Below are positions 55,626-63,473 of a stretch of DNA of 64,000 nucleotides, one piece after another. The first letter of the stretch is position 1. Each line of letters starts with the position of its first letter. Under the pieces are notes generated by a model. The model had not been told where the DNA came from and searched no databases. It was given only the letters and a program-made list of their open reading frames with translations. The stretch comes from Intrasporangium calvum DSM 43043 (GTDB lineage Bacteria; Actinomycetota; Actinomycetes; Actinomycetales; Dermatophilaceae), in assembly GCF_000184685.1 (NCBI RefSeq), contig NC_014830.1, positions 2,480,001-2,544,000 on the forward strand. Direction: 5' to 3'. The translations under genes were made by a program, and so were the position numbers.

Positions 55626-58289
55626 TCAGCGACCATCCCCCGGGGCCAGTGCGAGCGAGCAGGATACGGGGTCCAGGCCGGGGAGGGGCTCGGTCCCCAG
55701 AGCACGGGCCCGGGATCGGCCCAGGTTCCAGCCGAGGGCGTCGTCGGTCTCGGGCAGACCGCGCGAGCTGAGGATGCACGCCGAGAGGTCCGGCGTCAGT
55801 CCGGAGCGGATCGTCGGGGCGGCGTCGGCGCCGAGCGAGGCGAGGTAGGCGGCGTCGAGCTTGCCGGTCGCCGCGAAGCGGTCGATGTTGCGTTGGGCCA
55901 CCCAGGCCTCCGGGTCGGCCACGCCGATGGCGAGGACGAGGGCGGCCCCCGAAAGGAGGGCCGCTCTCGGGATCCACCACCCGGAGAGGTGGAGGCCGGC
56001 GATGACGACGAGGACGAGGAGCAGCCCCATCCACAGCTCGAAGGCGTCGACGAGCACGCGCAGGACGGTGAAGCCGTAGGCCTGCTGGTAGACGTTCATC
56101 CGGTAGAGAGCCGACCCGACGACGACGAGCGCCAGCAGGCACAGGGCTCCGAGGACGAGACGCAGGAGCAGGTGCTCCCGGGCGGTCTCACGCGGCGCCT
56201 TGCGTGCGACGAGGGCGACGGTGAGGAGGGTGAGGAACGTGACGGCCGTGAGCTGGCCGAAGCCCTGGTGGACGTACTCCGCGTAGGTCAGCCCGGTGGT
56301 CCGCCGCAGGTAGTCGTGCCCTCCCCACATGGCCGCGGTCTGCGCGACGACGAACGCCACGAAGACTGCCAGGACGAGCCCGGCGGGCACGAGCCACTCC
56401 CACGCGCGGCTCACGCTCCGTGCCCGCGGAAGGGCGAGCCGGTCGACGCGGGGCGGGTTGATCGCCACGTAGCAGGCCGCGAGCACCGTCCCGCCCACGA
56501 CGAACGCGGTGAAGAACCGGAGGACGAGGCTGTCGACCGCGACGTCGGGGATGACCGCCTCGGCCCAGGATCCGAAGACCGCGTCGCCGGATGCGAAGAG
56601 TCCACCGAAGACGATGAGGGCGGCGAGCGAGAGGGCGATGGTGCGCACCACCGGCCACAGGGACGACACCGAGGACATGGCGGTCAGGGTGCGGCCGAGA
56701 AGAGGCAGCCCGCGGACCGCGGCGAGCACCCAGGAGCTCCACCCGGCCACCGCAGGGACGACACCCCGGGTTCCGGTCAGGGCGGTCATGAGGAGCAGCC
56801 CGCAGATGCCGACGGCGAGGACCGTGAGCCATTCGGCTGCCCGGAGCACGACAAGTGAGGCCAGCCCCACCCCGACGACCGCCGAGGCGATGGTCCACGG
56901 GTCCCGCAGCCGCACCGACCCACTGAGGATCAGGCCGGCAGCGGGCAGGAGGACGAGCAGGAGTCCGAGACCGATGTTCCGGTCCGGCAGGACGAGGGCG
57001 GCCCAGGCGCCGATCCCGACGGAACCGAGGACGAGTCCGGGCCGCGTTGAGAGCCCGCGCTCGGGCCAGAGGTCGCCGAAGACGGAGTCCACGAAGGACG
57101 GGACCGGTGCGCCCGGTGGGGCTGGAGCGGTGGGCACGGCTGACGGGGTGGACACGGGTGTCTCCTCTGGTGAAGGGGCAGCTGCGGTCACGGGAAGGGG
57201 CCGTGGTGTCGGGGTGAGGTGACTCGGGGAGGGCTCGGACGCCGTCGGACGGAGCGGGAGGACGGCCCTGACCCGGGCGCCGGTCGTTCCGGCCTCGGCA
57301 GGGATGAGACTGATGCTGCCGCCGTGCAGCTCGCAGACCCAGCTGGCGATGGCCAGCCCGAGACCGGTGCCCCCACCGGACTCCTGCCACGACCCGAAAC
57401 GGTCGAAGACGTGCTCCGCGTGGTCCGGGGAGATTCCCGGCCCCTCGTCGCCCACCTCGAGCATCCACCGCTCGCGGTCGAGGACACCGGCACTGATGCG
57501 CACGGTGCCGCCCAGCGGGCTGTGGCGCACCGCGTTGTCGAGGAGGTTCGCCACGACCTGGGCCAGCCGGTCCGGGTCGGCGTCGACGAGGAGCGCTGTG
57601 GACGGTCCTCGGTCCGGAGCATGCGGCGGGGGGCTTCCGAGCACCGTCGCGAACTGGATGCGCCGCTGGTCCGCCGCTGCCGCTCGGGCCTCGGCGACTC
57701 CCTGCTCGATCAGCGCCCCGACGTCGACCCGCTCGACCGACAGCGTCCTCAGGCCGCCGTCCACCCGGCTCAGGTCGAGCAGGTCGGACACGAGGTCACT
57801 GAGCCGCTCGGCCTGCGTCAGTGCCGTCCGGAGCGCCGCATCGTCCGGGGACACCACCCCGTCGACGAGGTTCTCGAGGAGCCCGCGCTGGGCGGTGAGA
57901 GGCGTGCGCAGCTCGTGCGACACCATGGCGACGAGCTGTCGGCGCTGCTGGTCCGCGGTGGCGAGGTCGCCCGCCATCGTGTTGAACGCCCGCGCCAGCT
58001 GACCCACCTCGTCGGCCGAGGTCGCCGTCACCCGCCGCGAGTAGCCGCCCGTGGCCATGACGTTCGCGGCGGCGGTCATCTCACGGAGCGGCGAGGTCAT
58101 GCCCCGGGCGAGCCACTGGACGACGCCGAGGGAGCCCGCGATCGTGACCGGAACGGTCAGCCACGCGGGCACTCCGGCGCGGTCACCTGCCTCCGACACG
58201 AGCGAGGCCACCACGATGCTCAGTCCGACGAGGACGGCGAGCTTGACCTTGATGGAGCGCAGGCCGTCGAGGGGCCGGTCCCGGTTCAC
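55626..58289 (-). CDS. Sensor histidine kinase fused to a multi-TM DUF4173/DUF4153-like domain
   Basis: An 887-residue single frame. The N terminus has two membrane segments, HAMP (GMTSPLREMTAAANVMATGG), HisKA with MVSHELRTPLTAQRGLLENL and a HATPase with NLLDNAVRHSPLGG, VGDEGPGISPDHAEHVFDRF and GGGTGLGLAIASWVCEL. After a Pro/Ser/Thr linker near residues 370-425 comes a domain of ten or more membrane helices (GGLFASGDAVFGSWAEAVIP, FFTAFVVGGTVLAACYVAI), similar to DUF4173/DUF4153. GTG at 58289 overlaps the regulator's stop as GTGA. Normally a sensor domain precedes the kinase core; here the membrane domain follows it. Confidence 0.87.
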   Translation of the reverse strand: MNRDRPLDGLRSIKVKLAVLVGLSIVVASLVSEAGDRAGVPAWLTVPVTIAGSLGVVQWLARGMTSPLREMTAAANVMATGGYSRRVTATSADEVGQLARAFNTMAGDLATADQQRRQLVAMVSHELRTPLTAQRGLLENLVDGVVSPDDAALRTALTQAERLSDLVSDLLDLSRVDGGLRTLSVERVDVGALIEQGVAEARAAAADQRRIQFATVLGSPPPHAPDRGPSTALLVDADPDRLAQVVANLLDNAVRHSPLGGTVRISAGVLDRERWMLEVGDEGPGISPDHAEHVFDRFGSWQESGGGTGLGLAIASWVCELHGGSISLIPAEAGTTGARVRAVLPLRPTASEPSPSHLTPTPRPLPVTAAAPSPEETPVSTPSAVPTAPAPPGAPVPSFVDSVFGDLWPERGLSTRPGLVLGSVGIGAWAALVLPDRNIGLGLLLVLLPAAGLILSGSVRLRDPWTIASAVVGVGLASLVVLRAAEWLTVLAVGICGLLLMTALTGTRGVVPAVAGWSSWVLAAVRGLPLLGRTLTAMSSVSSLWPVVRTIALSLAALIVFGGLFASGDAVFGSWAEAVIPDVAVDSLVLRFFTAFVVGGTVLAACYVAINPPRVDRLALPRARSVSRAWEWLVPAGLVLAVFVAFVVAQTAAMWGGHDYLRRTTGLTYAEYVHQGFGQLTAVTFLTLLTVALVARKAPRETAREHLLLRLVLGALCLLALVVVGSALYRMNVYQQAYGFTVLRVLVDAFELWMGLLLVLVVIAGLHLSGWWIPRAALLSGAALVLAIGVADPEAWVAQRNIDRFAATGKLDAAYLASLGADAAPTIRSGLTPDLSACILSSRGLPETDDALGWNLGRSRARALGTEPLPGLDPVSCSLALAPGDGR

Positions 58290-58966
58290 GACCCGTCCTC
58301 GTACGCGTAGCCGACGCCATGGACGGTGCGCACCCGGTGGGCGCCGATCTTGGCGCGGAGGGACTTCACGTGGCTGTCGAGGGTCCTCGTCCGGGCCGCG
58401 TCGGCCCAACCCCAGACCTCACGCATCAGCTCCTCCCTCGAGCGGACGGTGCCGCACGGTTCGAGCAGGACGAGGAGCAGGTCGAACTCGAGCGGGGTGA
58501 GGTGAACCGGGACTGCGTCGACCGTGACTCGCCGGGTCGCGCGGTCGACGCACACGCCGTCGGCCCGGACGACGGCCTGGTCGCCGGCAACCAGCTGCCC
58601 GGCCCGCTCCACGCGCCGTAGGAGGGCCCGGACGCGCGCGACGAGCTCGCGCATCCGGAACGGCTTGGTGACGTAGTCGTCCGCTCCCACTGCGAGCCCG
58701 ACGGGCAGGTCCGTCTCGTCGTCCCGCGCCGTCAGCATGAGGACCGGCACGGCGCGGCTTGCCTGGATCCGACGGCAGACCTCCAGGCCGTCGAAGCCCG
58801 GCAGCATGACGTCGAGCACGACCAGGTCGGGCTCGTGCGTGGCGTGCGCCGCCACGGCTCGGGGCCCGTCGTGGGCCTGCACGACGTCGAACCCCTCGGC
58901 GCGCAGCCGGTCGGTGACGGTCTGGTTGATCGTCAGGTCGTCCTCGACCACCAGGATTCGGCTCAT
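58286..58966 (-). CDS. OmpR-family response regulator
   Basis: A 226-residue regulator. The receiver has ILVVEDDLTINQTVTDRLR, the phospho-acceptor Asp in PDLVVLDVMLPGFDGLEV, LTARDDETD and DDYVTKPFRMRELVARV. The C-terminal winged helix has LTPLEFDLLLVLLEPCGTV and SREELMREVWGWADAARTRT. ATG at 58966 lies 7 bases after TAGTCT. It is coupled to the kinase-DUF4173 gene and probably receives phosphate from it. The target genes are unknown. Confidence 0.93.
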   Translation of the reverse strand: MSRILVVEDDLTINQTVTDRLRAEGFDVVQAHDGPRAVAAHATHEPDLVVLDVMLPGFDGLEVCRRIQASRAVPVLMLTARDDETDLPVGLAVGADDYVTKPFRMRELVARVRALLRRVERAGQLVAGDQAVVRADGVCVDRATRRVTVDAVPVHLTPLEFDLLLVLLEPCGTVRSREELMREVWGWADAARTRTLDSHVKSLRAKIGAHRVRTVHGVGYAYEDGS

Positions 58967-59042
58967 GCCCCTGAGACTACGAGCGCCCTTCGGGACGTGA
59001 CGGGCGCGGCGTCTGGAGATGATGTGAAGAACGGCGCGGGCT

Positions 59043-59096
59043 CCGGTGCCGCAGGGCACCGGAAGTGGCCCGGGGCGGATGCGCTCGCCCCGGGCC
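59043..59096 (-). terminator. Double hairpin after the DsrE2-like gene
   Basis: GGCCCGGGGCG (59067-59077) pairs with CGCCCCGGGCC (59086-59096) around 8 bases, just after the dsrE2-like stop at 59112. A second stem, CCGGTGCC with GGCACCGG, lies next to it at 59043-59062. These end the sulfur operon. Confidence 0.7.
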
Positions 59097-59111
59097 GTCC
59101 AGACCCAGCCG

Positions 59112-59630
59112 TCAGATGAAGAGCAGCTGGGCGCCCGCGGTCATCTCGATGAAGTCCGACGCCGAGATGATGCCCTCGATGTCGTCTCGGAGATCCGCCT
59201 CAGTGAGGTGGTTCATGTCCGCGGACAGTCGGCACGCCCACAGGTGACCACCTGACGCGACGATCTGGTCGAGGAAGTCGGGCACCTCGGGGATGTCGAG
59301 CTCGGCGATGGCCTTCTTGAGCTGCGATGTGGCGAGGTGGGTCATGCCCGGGATACCGCCGAGCCCCTGAGGCATGTGCATCGCGGGGTTGCCGAGAATC
59401 GTCGCCTTCAGGTTGCTCTGGGTCTTCTTGTTGATCATGTCGAAGCCCCAGAAGGTGAAGAACAGGTGGGTCTCGATGCCCTCGCCCAAGGCTGAGTTGC
59501 CGAGGATGAGGCCCGGGTAGGCCATGTCGAGCGTGCCCTTGCTGCAGATGATGGCCAGCTTGCGGCCCCCATCTGCAGGCTCGTCGAAGGACGGGACGAA
59601 TGGTGCCTCGGTGACGGGCGTGTCGGTCAT
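59112..59630 (-). CDS. DsrE2-like sulfur-carrier protein (DsrE/DsrF/DrsH-like family)
   Basis: A 172-residue protein of the DrsE_2 family. LAIICSKGTLDMAYPGLILG, SALGEGIETHLFFTFWGFDM and MTAGAQLLFI match it, and Cys residues occur in IICSKG and LWACRLSADM. Relatives bind persulfide sulfur and associate with rhodanese, TusA or SQR. ATG at 59630 follows CAGGAGCATCCA. It is the last gene of the SQR-TusE-DsrE2 unit and probably accepts sulfur from SQR products. Confidence 0.88.
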   Translation of the reverse strand: MTDTPVTEAPFVPSFDEPADGGRKLAIICSKGTLDMAYPGLILGNSALGEGIETHLFFTFWGFDMINKKTQSNLKATILGNPAMHMPQGLGGIPGMTHLATSQLKKAIAELDIPEVPDFLDQIVASGGHLWACRLSADMNHLTEADLRDDIEGIISASDFIEMTAGAQLLFI

Positions 59631-59679
59631 TGGATGCTCCTGCTGTGTCTGGGTGTGGTGGTCAGTCCGGGGTTGCGGC

Positions 59680-59994
59680 TCACACGCAGCCCTTGGGCTT
59701 CGGGACACCGGCGACGTAGGACATCTTCTTGGCCGGCTTGCCCGGGAACATCGTGAACAGCTGCTTGACGGGCAGGCCGAGCTGGGTGCTCACGCGGCGC
59801 AGGGTCGGGGTCTCGCCCATGGCCTTGTAGTCCTCGCGGAGGAACGTGACGAGCTTCCAGTGCTCGTCGGTCATCTCGACGTTGATGAGGCGGGCGAACT
59901 CGGCACCGAGCTCTTGGGTCCAGTCCGCGGGGTTGCTGAGGAAGCCCTCCTCGTTGACCTCGACCTGGGTGCCGGCGATGGTGGTGGTAGGCAT
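59680..59994 (-). CDS. TusE/DsrC family sulfur relay protein
   Basis: A 104-residue protein. NPADWTQELGAEFARLINVE, TDEHWKLVTFLREDYKAMGE and RRVSTQLGLPVKQLFTMFPG are characteristic of DsrC/TusE, and the C-terminal arm is KPAKKMSYVAGVPKPKGCV. The penultimate Cys (CysB) is present, but the position of CysA, 11 residues before, is Ser. Single-Cys forms are TusE-like and carry sulfur rather than forming the CysA-CysB trisulfide of sulfite reduction. It lies between SQR and DsrE2. Confidence 0.92.
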   Translation of the reverse strand: MPTTTIAGTQVEVNEEGFLSNPADWTQELGAEFARLINVEMTDEHWKLVTFLREDYKAMGETPTLRRVSTQLGLPVKQLFTMFPGKPAKKMSYVAGVPKPKGCV

Positions 59995-60015
59995 TTGAAT
60001 TACGTCCTTTCGAGC

Positions 60016-61269
60016 TCAGGCGTCGGCCGGGATCTTGCCGGACATCGACATGGCGGGGGGAAGGCCGAGCGGGCGGCCGGGGAGCAGCATGTTCCAGTAG
60101 ATGTGCCGGAAGGCGAGCTTGCCCAGGTGGTTGGCGCGCGACTCCTTCAGCAGCGTCATCGGGCCGATCTTCGGCAGCGGGAACGTGCCGGTGAGCGGCT
60201 GCGTGTCGTAGTTGAAGTCGAGCAGCAGGGCCTTGCCGCCGCCGGACTCGACGAAACAGTTGGCGTGTCCGTCGAAGGAGTGGGTCATCGGCTTGCCGGC
60301 GATGAGCTCCATGAAGTTCTCGACGAAGATCTCTACGGAGAAGTGCGCGACCGAACCGGCCTTCGACGTCGGGATGTTGCTCGCGTCGCCGAGGGCGAAG
60401 ACCTCGGGGAACTCCGTCGACTGCATCGTGTGCTTGTCGACCGGGACGTAGTTGAGGTCGTCCCCGAGGCCGGACCGCGCCACGAACTCCGCGCCCATGT
60501 TGAGCGGGATGGTCACGAGCTGGTCGAAGGGGACCTCGCGCTCGTCGTACGAGATGAGGACCTTGCGCTCCTGGTCGATGCTCTCGACCATGAAGTCCGT
60601 CTCGACCGTGACGTTGCGCTCCTTGAGGATGTGGCCGAGCTCCTTGCTCGCCACTGGCTTGGTGAAGGCGCCGTCAAGCGGGGTGACGAAGACGATCTCC
60701 GTCTTGTCCCGCAAGCCGCGCTCACGGAGGTAGTCGTCGGCGAGGAAGGTGAACTCGAGCGGAGCCACCGGGCACTTGAACGGCAGCTCGGTGATGTGCA
60801 CGACGAGTCGGCCGCCCTTGAAGGCGCGCATCTGGTCGCGCAGGGCGACGGCGCCGTCGTAGGTGTAGAACTCGCCGACCGACTTGTGCCATTCGTCGCC
60901 GAGCATCCCAGGGGTCTGGTCGGGGCGGGGACTCGTGCCCGAGGCGACGACGAGGTAGTCGTAGGAGAGCGTCCGCCCGTCCGTCAGGGCGACGGTCTTG
61001 GCCCCGGGATCGACCTTGTCGATCTCGGCGAGGACGAGGTCGACGCCATCACCGATGAACGCGTGCTTCGTCTTGCGGATCTGCTCGGGCGTGTTCATCC
61101 CGAACGGGATGAAGAGGTAACCCGGCTGGTAGTCGTGGATATCGGTCTTGTCGACAACCGTGATCGTCCAGTCGGTCTTGGGGAGACGGTGGCGGAGCTT
61201 GTTCGCGACCATGGTTCCGGCCGTGCCCGCGCCCAGCACCACCAGGGTTTTCTTCGTTGCGGTGGTCAT
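60016..61269 (-). CDS. sqr: Sulfide:quinone oxidoreductase-like flavoprotein
   Basis: A 417-residue FAD protein of the SQR/FCSD family, which oxidises sulfide to persulfide or sulfur and reduces quinone. LVVLGAGTAGTMVANKLRHR binds FAD, DYQPGYLFIPFGMNTPEQIR and LVVASGTSPRPDQTPGMLGD follow, and FALGDASNIPTSKAGSVAHF is the second FAD contact. Only two Cys are present (in LPFKCPVAPLEF and HANCFVES), as in short SQR types. ATG at 61269 lies 11 bases from a palindromic site. It is first in the sulfur operon. Confidence 0.88.
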   Translation of the reverse strand: MTTATKKTLVVLGAGTAGTMVANKLRHRLPKTDWTITVVDKTDIHDYQPGYLFIPFGMNTPEQIRKTKHAFIGDGVDLVLAEIDKVDPGAKTVALTDGRTLSYDYLVVASGTSPRPDQTPGMLGDEWHKSVGEFYTYDGAVALRDQMRAFKGGRLVVHITELPFKCPVAPLEFTFLADDYLRERGLRDKTEIVFVTPLDGAFTKPVASKELGHILKERNVTVETDFMVESIDQERKVLISYDEREVPFDQLVTIPLNMGAEFVARSGLGDDLNYVPVDKHTMQSTEFPEVFALGDASNIPTSKAGSVAHFSVEIFVENFMELIAGKPMTHSFDGHANCFVESGGGKALLLDFNYDTQPLTGTFPLPKIGPMTLLKESRANHLGKLAFRHIYWNMLLPGRPLGLPPAMSMSGKIPADA

Positions 61270-61280
61270 GTCACCATCCA

Positions 61281-61296
61281 ATACCCCCGCGGGTAT
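61281..61296. promoter_or_regulatory. CsoR/CstR-type operator upstream of the SQR gene
   Basis: ATACCCCCGCGGGTAT has ATACCC/GGGTAT half-sites with a C/G-rich centre, a pattern reported for CsoR-family repressors including the persulfide sensor CstR. It lies 11 bases before the SQR start, where binding would block transcription. No csoR/cstR gene is in the window. It fits control of sulfide oxidation by sulfane sulfur; assignment of the regulator is an inference. Confidence 0.6.
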
Positions 61297-61323
61297 GGCG
61301 CGATACCATTTCGCCTGTGATCC

Positions 61324-61342
61324 CTACTACAACCAGTAGTAG
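61324..61342. promoter_or_regulatory. TACTAC-N5-GTAGTA operator between SQR and tsf
   Basis: CTACTACAACCAGTAGTAG is a perfect 7-base inverted repeat with a 5-base spacer, 54 bases upstream of the SQR start. It has the same half-sites and spacing as the site at 45233-45249. Confidence 0.6.
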
Positions 61343-61364
61343 AGAGTGCACCAACGTGCCGGAC

Positions 61365-61444
61365 CACATCGAAAGAGCAGTTTGCGACGGGCCGAGCGGG
61401 CCTTGGTCCAGATGGACCGTGTCGCAAACTGCTCTTTCGATGTG
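61365..61444. repeat. Family A hairpin after tsf with changed but matching arm tips
   Basis: Perfect 24-base arms (61365-61388 and 61421-61444). The outer part, ATCGAAAGAGCAGTTT, matches the family, but GCGAC replaces the usual CGTCC at the loop side and the partner arm carries GTCGC, so pairing is kept. It lies 15 bases after the tsf stop. Confidence 0.88.
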
Positions 61445-61459
61445 CCTGGGGTTACGACC

Positions 61460-62290
61460 TCACTGGCCGACGCGGAAGCGCGCGAAACCGGTCGCGGTGG
61501 CGCCGGCCTCCTCGAGCACCTTGGCGACCGTCTTCTTCGGCTCCTTGGCGAACGGCTGCTCGAGCAGGACGTTCTCCTTGAAGTAGCCGCCGACCCGGCC
61601 CTCGACGATCCGGGCGAGGGCAGCCTCGGGCTTGCCCTCCTCACGGGCGGTGGCCTCGGCAACTCGACGCTCGTTCTCGACCGTCTCGGCCGGGACCTCC
61701 TCGCGCGTCAGCACCGACGGGCTGAACGCCGCGACGTGCATCGCGACGTCACGGGCCACCTGCTCGTCGCCGCCCTCGAGCGCAACGAGGACGCCGATCT
61801 GCGCGGGCAGGTCGGGGCTCGTCTTGTGGAGGTAGGAAACGACCTTCTCCCCCTCGAGGCGGGCGACCCGGCGGACCTCGATCTTCTCGCCGATCGTCGC
61901 GTTGGCGTCGTCGAGGAGCTCCTTGACCGTCTTGCCGTCCGCGAGCGTGCTCGCGAGCAGGGACTCGGCGTCGGCTGCCTTGCTGGCCACGGCGTGCGCG
62001 AGGACCTGATCGGCGAGCGCGATGAACTTCTCGCCCTTGGCGACGAAGTCCGTCTCGCAGTTGACCTCGACGAGGGTGCCGACGCCGTCGCCGGCCCGGG
62101 CAGCCACGAGACCGTTCGAGGCCGAGCGGCCCTCACGCTTCGTGACGCCCTTGAGGCCCTTGACCCGGAGGATCTCGACGGCCTTGGCGCGGTCGCCGTC
62201 AGCCTCGTCGAGCGCCTTCTTGACGTCCAACATGCCCGCGCCGGTCTGCTCGCGGAGCGCCTTGATGTCAGCGGCGGTGTAGTTCGCCAT
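61460..62290 (-). CDS. tsf: Elongation factor Ts
   Basis: A 276-residue EF-Ts, the nucleotide exchange factor for EF-Tu. The N-terminal MANYTAADIKALREQTGAGM and LDVKKALDEADGDRAKAVEI are typical, with NCETDFVAKGEKFIALADQV in the core and a C-terminal KPEAALARIVEGRVGGYFKE. It follows rpsB after 63 bases, the near-universal order. A family A hairpin lies immediately after its stop, and an unrelated sulfide module follows instead of pyrH. Confidence 0.97.
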   Translation of the reverse strand: MANYTAADIKALREQTGAGMLDVKKALDEADGDRAKAVEILRVKGLKGVTKREGRSASNGLVAARAGDGVGTLVEVNCETDFVAKGEKFIALADQVLAHAVASKAADAESLLASTLADGKTVKELLDDANATIGEKIEVRRVARLEGEKVVSYLHKTSPDLPAQIGVLVALEGGDEQVARDVAMHVAAFSPSVLTREEVPAETVENERRVAEATAREEGKPEAALARIVEGRVGGYFKENVLLEQPFAKEPKKTVAKVLEEAGATATGFARFRVGQ

Positions 62291-62353
62291 GCTCTGATTC
62301 GCTCTTTTCGTCAGTGGGACTGGAAATCGACTCGAACGGTGCGCGCCGAAGGC

Positions 62354-63382
62354 TCAGGCCTGCTCGGCCGGAACCTCGGTCGCCTCGCTCGACTCGGCCG
62401 GAGCCTCGACAGCCTCAGCGGCAGCCTCGGGGGCGGCGGCCTCAGCGGTCTCGACCGGAGCCTCGGTCGCCTCGCTCGACTCGGCCGGAGCCTCGACAGC
62501 CTCAGCGGCAGCCTCGGGGGCGGCAGCCTCCGTGGTGGCTCCCTCAGCTGCGGGCGTCACCTCGGGGGCGGCAGGCTCGGCAGCGTCGGTGGCCACAGCC
62601 CCGTCCGCGGTGACAGCAGCCTCGGCGTAGAGCTCGCGCTCCCACTCGGCCAGGGGCTCCTCGACGCCGGCCTCCACACCGGAGCGGCCGGTGGACCGCT
62701 GGACGAGGCCCTCGGCAACGGCGTCAGCGATGACCCGCGTCAGCAGGGCGACGGAGCGGATCGCGTCGTCGTTGCCCGGGATCTTGTAGTCGACCTCGTC
62801 GGGGTCGCAGTTCGTGTCGAGGATCGCGATGACGGGCAGTCCGAGCTTGCGCGCCTCGTCGACGGCGAGGTGCTCCTTCTTGGTGTCGACGATCCACACC
62901 GCGGAGGGAACCTTGCTCATCGTGCGGATGCCGCCCAGGGTCTTCTCGAGCTTGTCCTTCTCGCGCTTGAGGATGAGCAGCTCCTTCTTCGTGTAGCCCG
63001 AGCCGGCCACGTCGTCGAAGTTCAGCTCCTCGAGCTCCTTGAGGCGCGTGAGGCGCTTGGAGATCGTCTGGAAGTTGGTGAGCATGCCACCGAGCCAACG
63101 GTGGTTGACGTAGGGCATCCCGACGCGGGTCGCCTGCTCGGCCACCGGCTCCTGGGCCTGCTTCTTGGTGCCGACGAAGAGGATCGTGCCGCCGTGGGCC
63201 ACGGTCTCCTTGACGAACTCGTACGCGTTGTTGATGTACGTCAGCGACTGCTGCAGGTCGATGATGTAGATGCCGTTGCGCTCGGTCATGATGAAGCGCT
63301 TCATCTTCGGGTTCCACCGGCGGGTCTGGTGCCCGAAGTGGACGCCGCTCTCCAGGAGCTGGCGCATGGTGACGACGGCCAT
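62354..63382 (-). CDS. rpsB: 30S ribosomal protein S2 with repeated Ala/Glu-rich C-terminal tail
   Basis: A 342-residue S2. [40 protein letters not shown] and [20 protein letters not shown] are diagnostic. ATG at 63382 follows AAGGAGGACACGGC. The conserved body ends near residue 235-250; the last 80 or so residues are Ala/Glu/Pro/Thr-rich and contain two near-identical 29-residue repeats beginning [20 protein letters not shown]. Such acidic tails on S2 occur in several actinobacteria. The 291-base region upstream, shared with a divergent gene, holds its leader. Confidence 0.96.
   Translation of the reverse strand: MAVVTMRQLLESGVHFGHQTRRWNPKMKRFIMTERNGIYIIDLQQSLTYINNAYEFVKETVAHGGTILFVGTKKQAQEPVAEQATRVGMPYVNHRWLGGMLTNFQTISKRLTRLKELEELNFDDVAGSGYTKKELLILKREKDKLEKTLGGIRTMSKVPSAVWIVDTKKEHLAVDEARKLGLPVIAILDTNCDPDEVDYKIPGNDDAIRSVALLTRVIADAVAEGLVQRSTGRSGVEAGVEEPLAEWERELYAEAAVTADGAVATDAAEPAAPEVTPAAEGATTEAAAPEAAAEAVEAPAESSEATEAPVETAEAAAPEAAAEAVEAPAESSEATEVPAEQA
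62374..62530 (-). repeat. 87-base-period duplication in rpsB
   Basis: The segments 62374-62443 and 62461-62530 differ at about one base in 70. The period is 87 bases (29 codons), so frame is kept. Near identity indicates a recent duplication or ongoing gene conversion. Confidence 0.9.
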
Positions 63383-63458
63383 GCCGTGTCCTCCTTGATT
63401 CGTGGTTGTCAGTTGCATGTGAGGTCACCACCGCGGAAGCGGCCCGACGTGCGGACCG

Positions 63459-63473
63459 AGCCCAGCGGCATAC
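63459..63473 (-). repeat. Dispersed 15-base word, exact copy in the rpsB leader region
   Basis: AGCCCAGCGGCATAC lies in the gap between rpsB and the divergent membrane protein gene, about 77 bases from the rpsB start. The rest of the gap holds a small stem (CGCGCGA at 63570-63576 with TCGCGCG at 63585-63591) and a weak -10-like TACGAT at 63616-63621 on the minus strand. Confidence 0.9.

Noticed and set aside
55626-58289. A frameshift or assembly error joining a kinase gene and a DUF4173-like gene
   Set aside because: The frame is continuous with consistent GC-rich third positions and an in-frame low-complexity linker, so a real fusion is preferred, though not proven.
59043-59062. A small RNA gene suggested by two adjacent stems after the dsrE2-like gene
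   Set aside because: The stems follow immediately on a stop codon with GC-rich arms and small loops, so a terminator is the simpler reading; no promoter for an RNA is visible.
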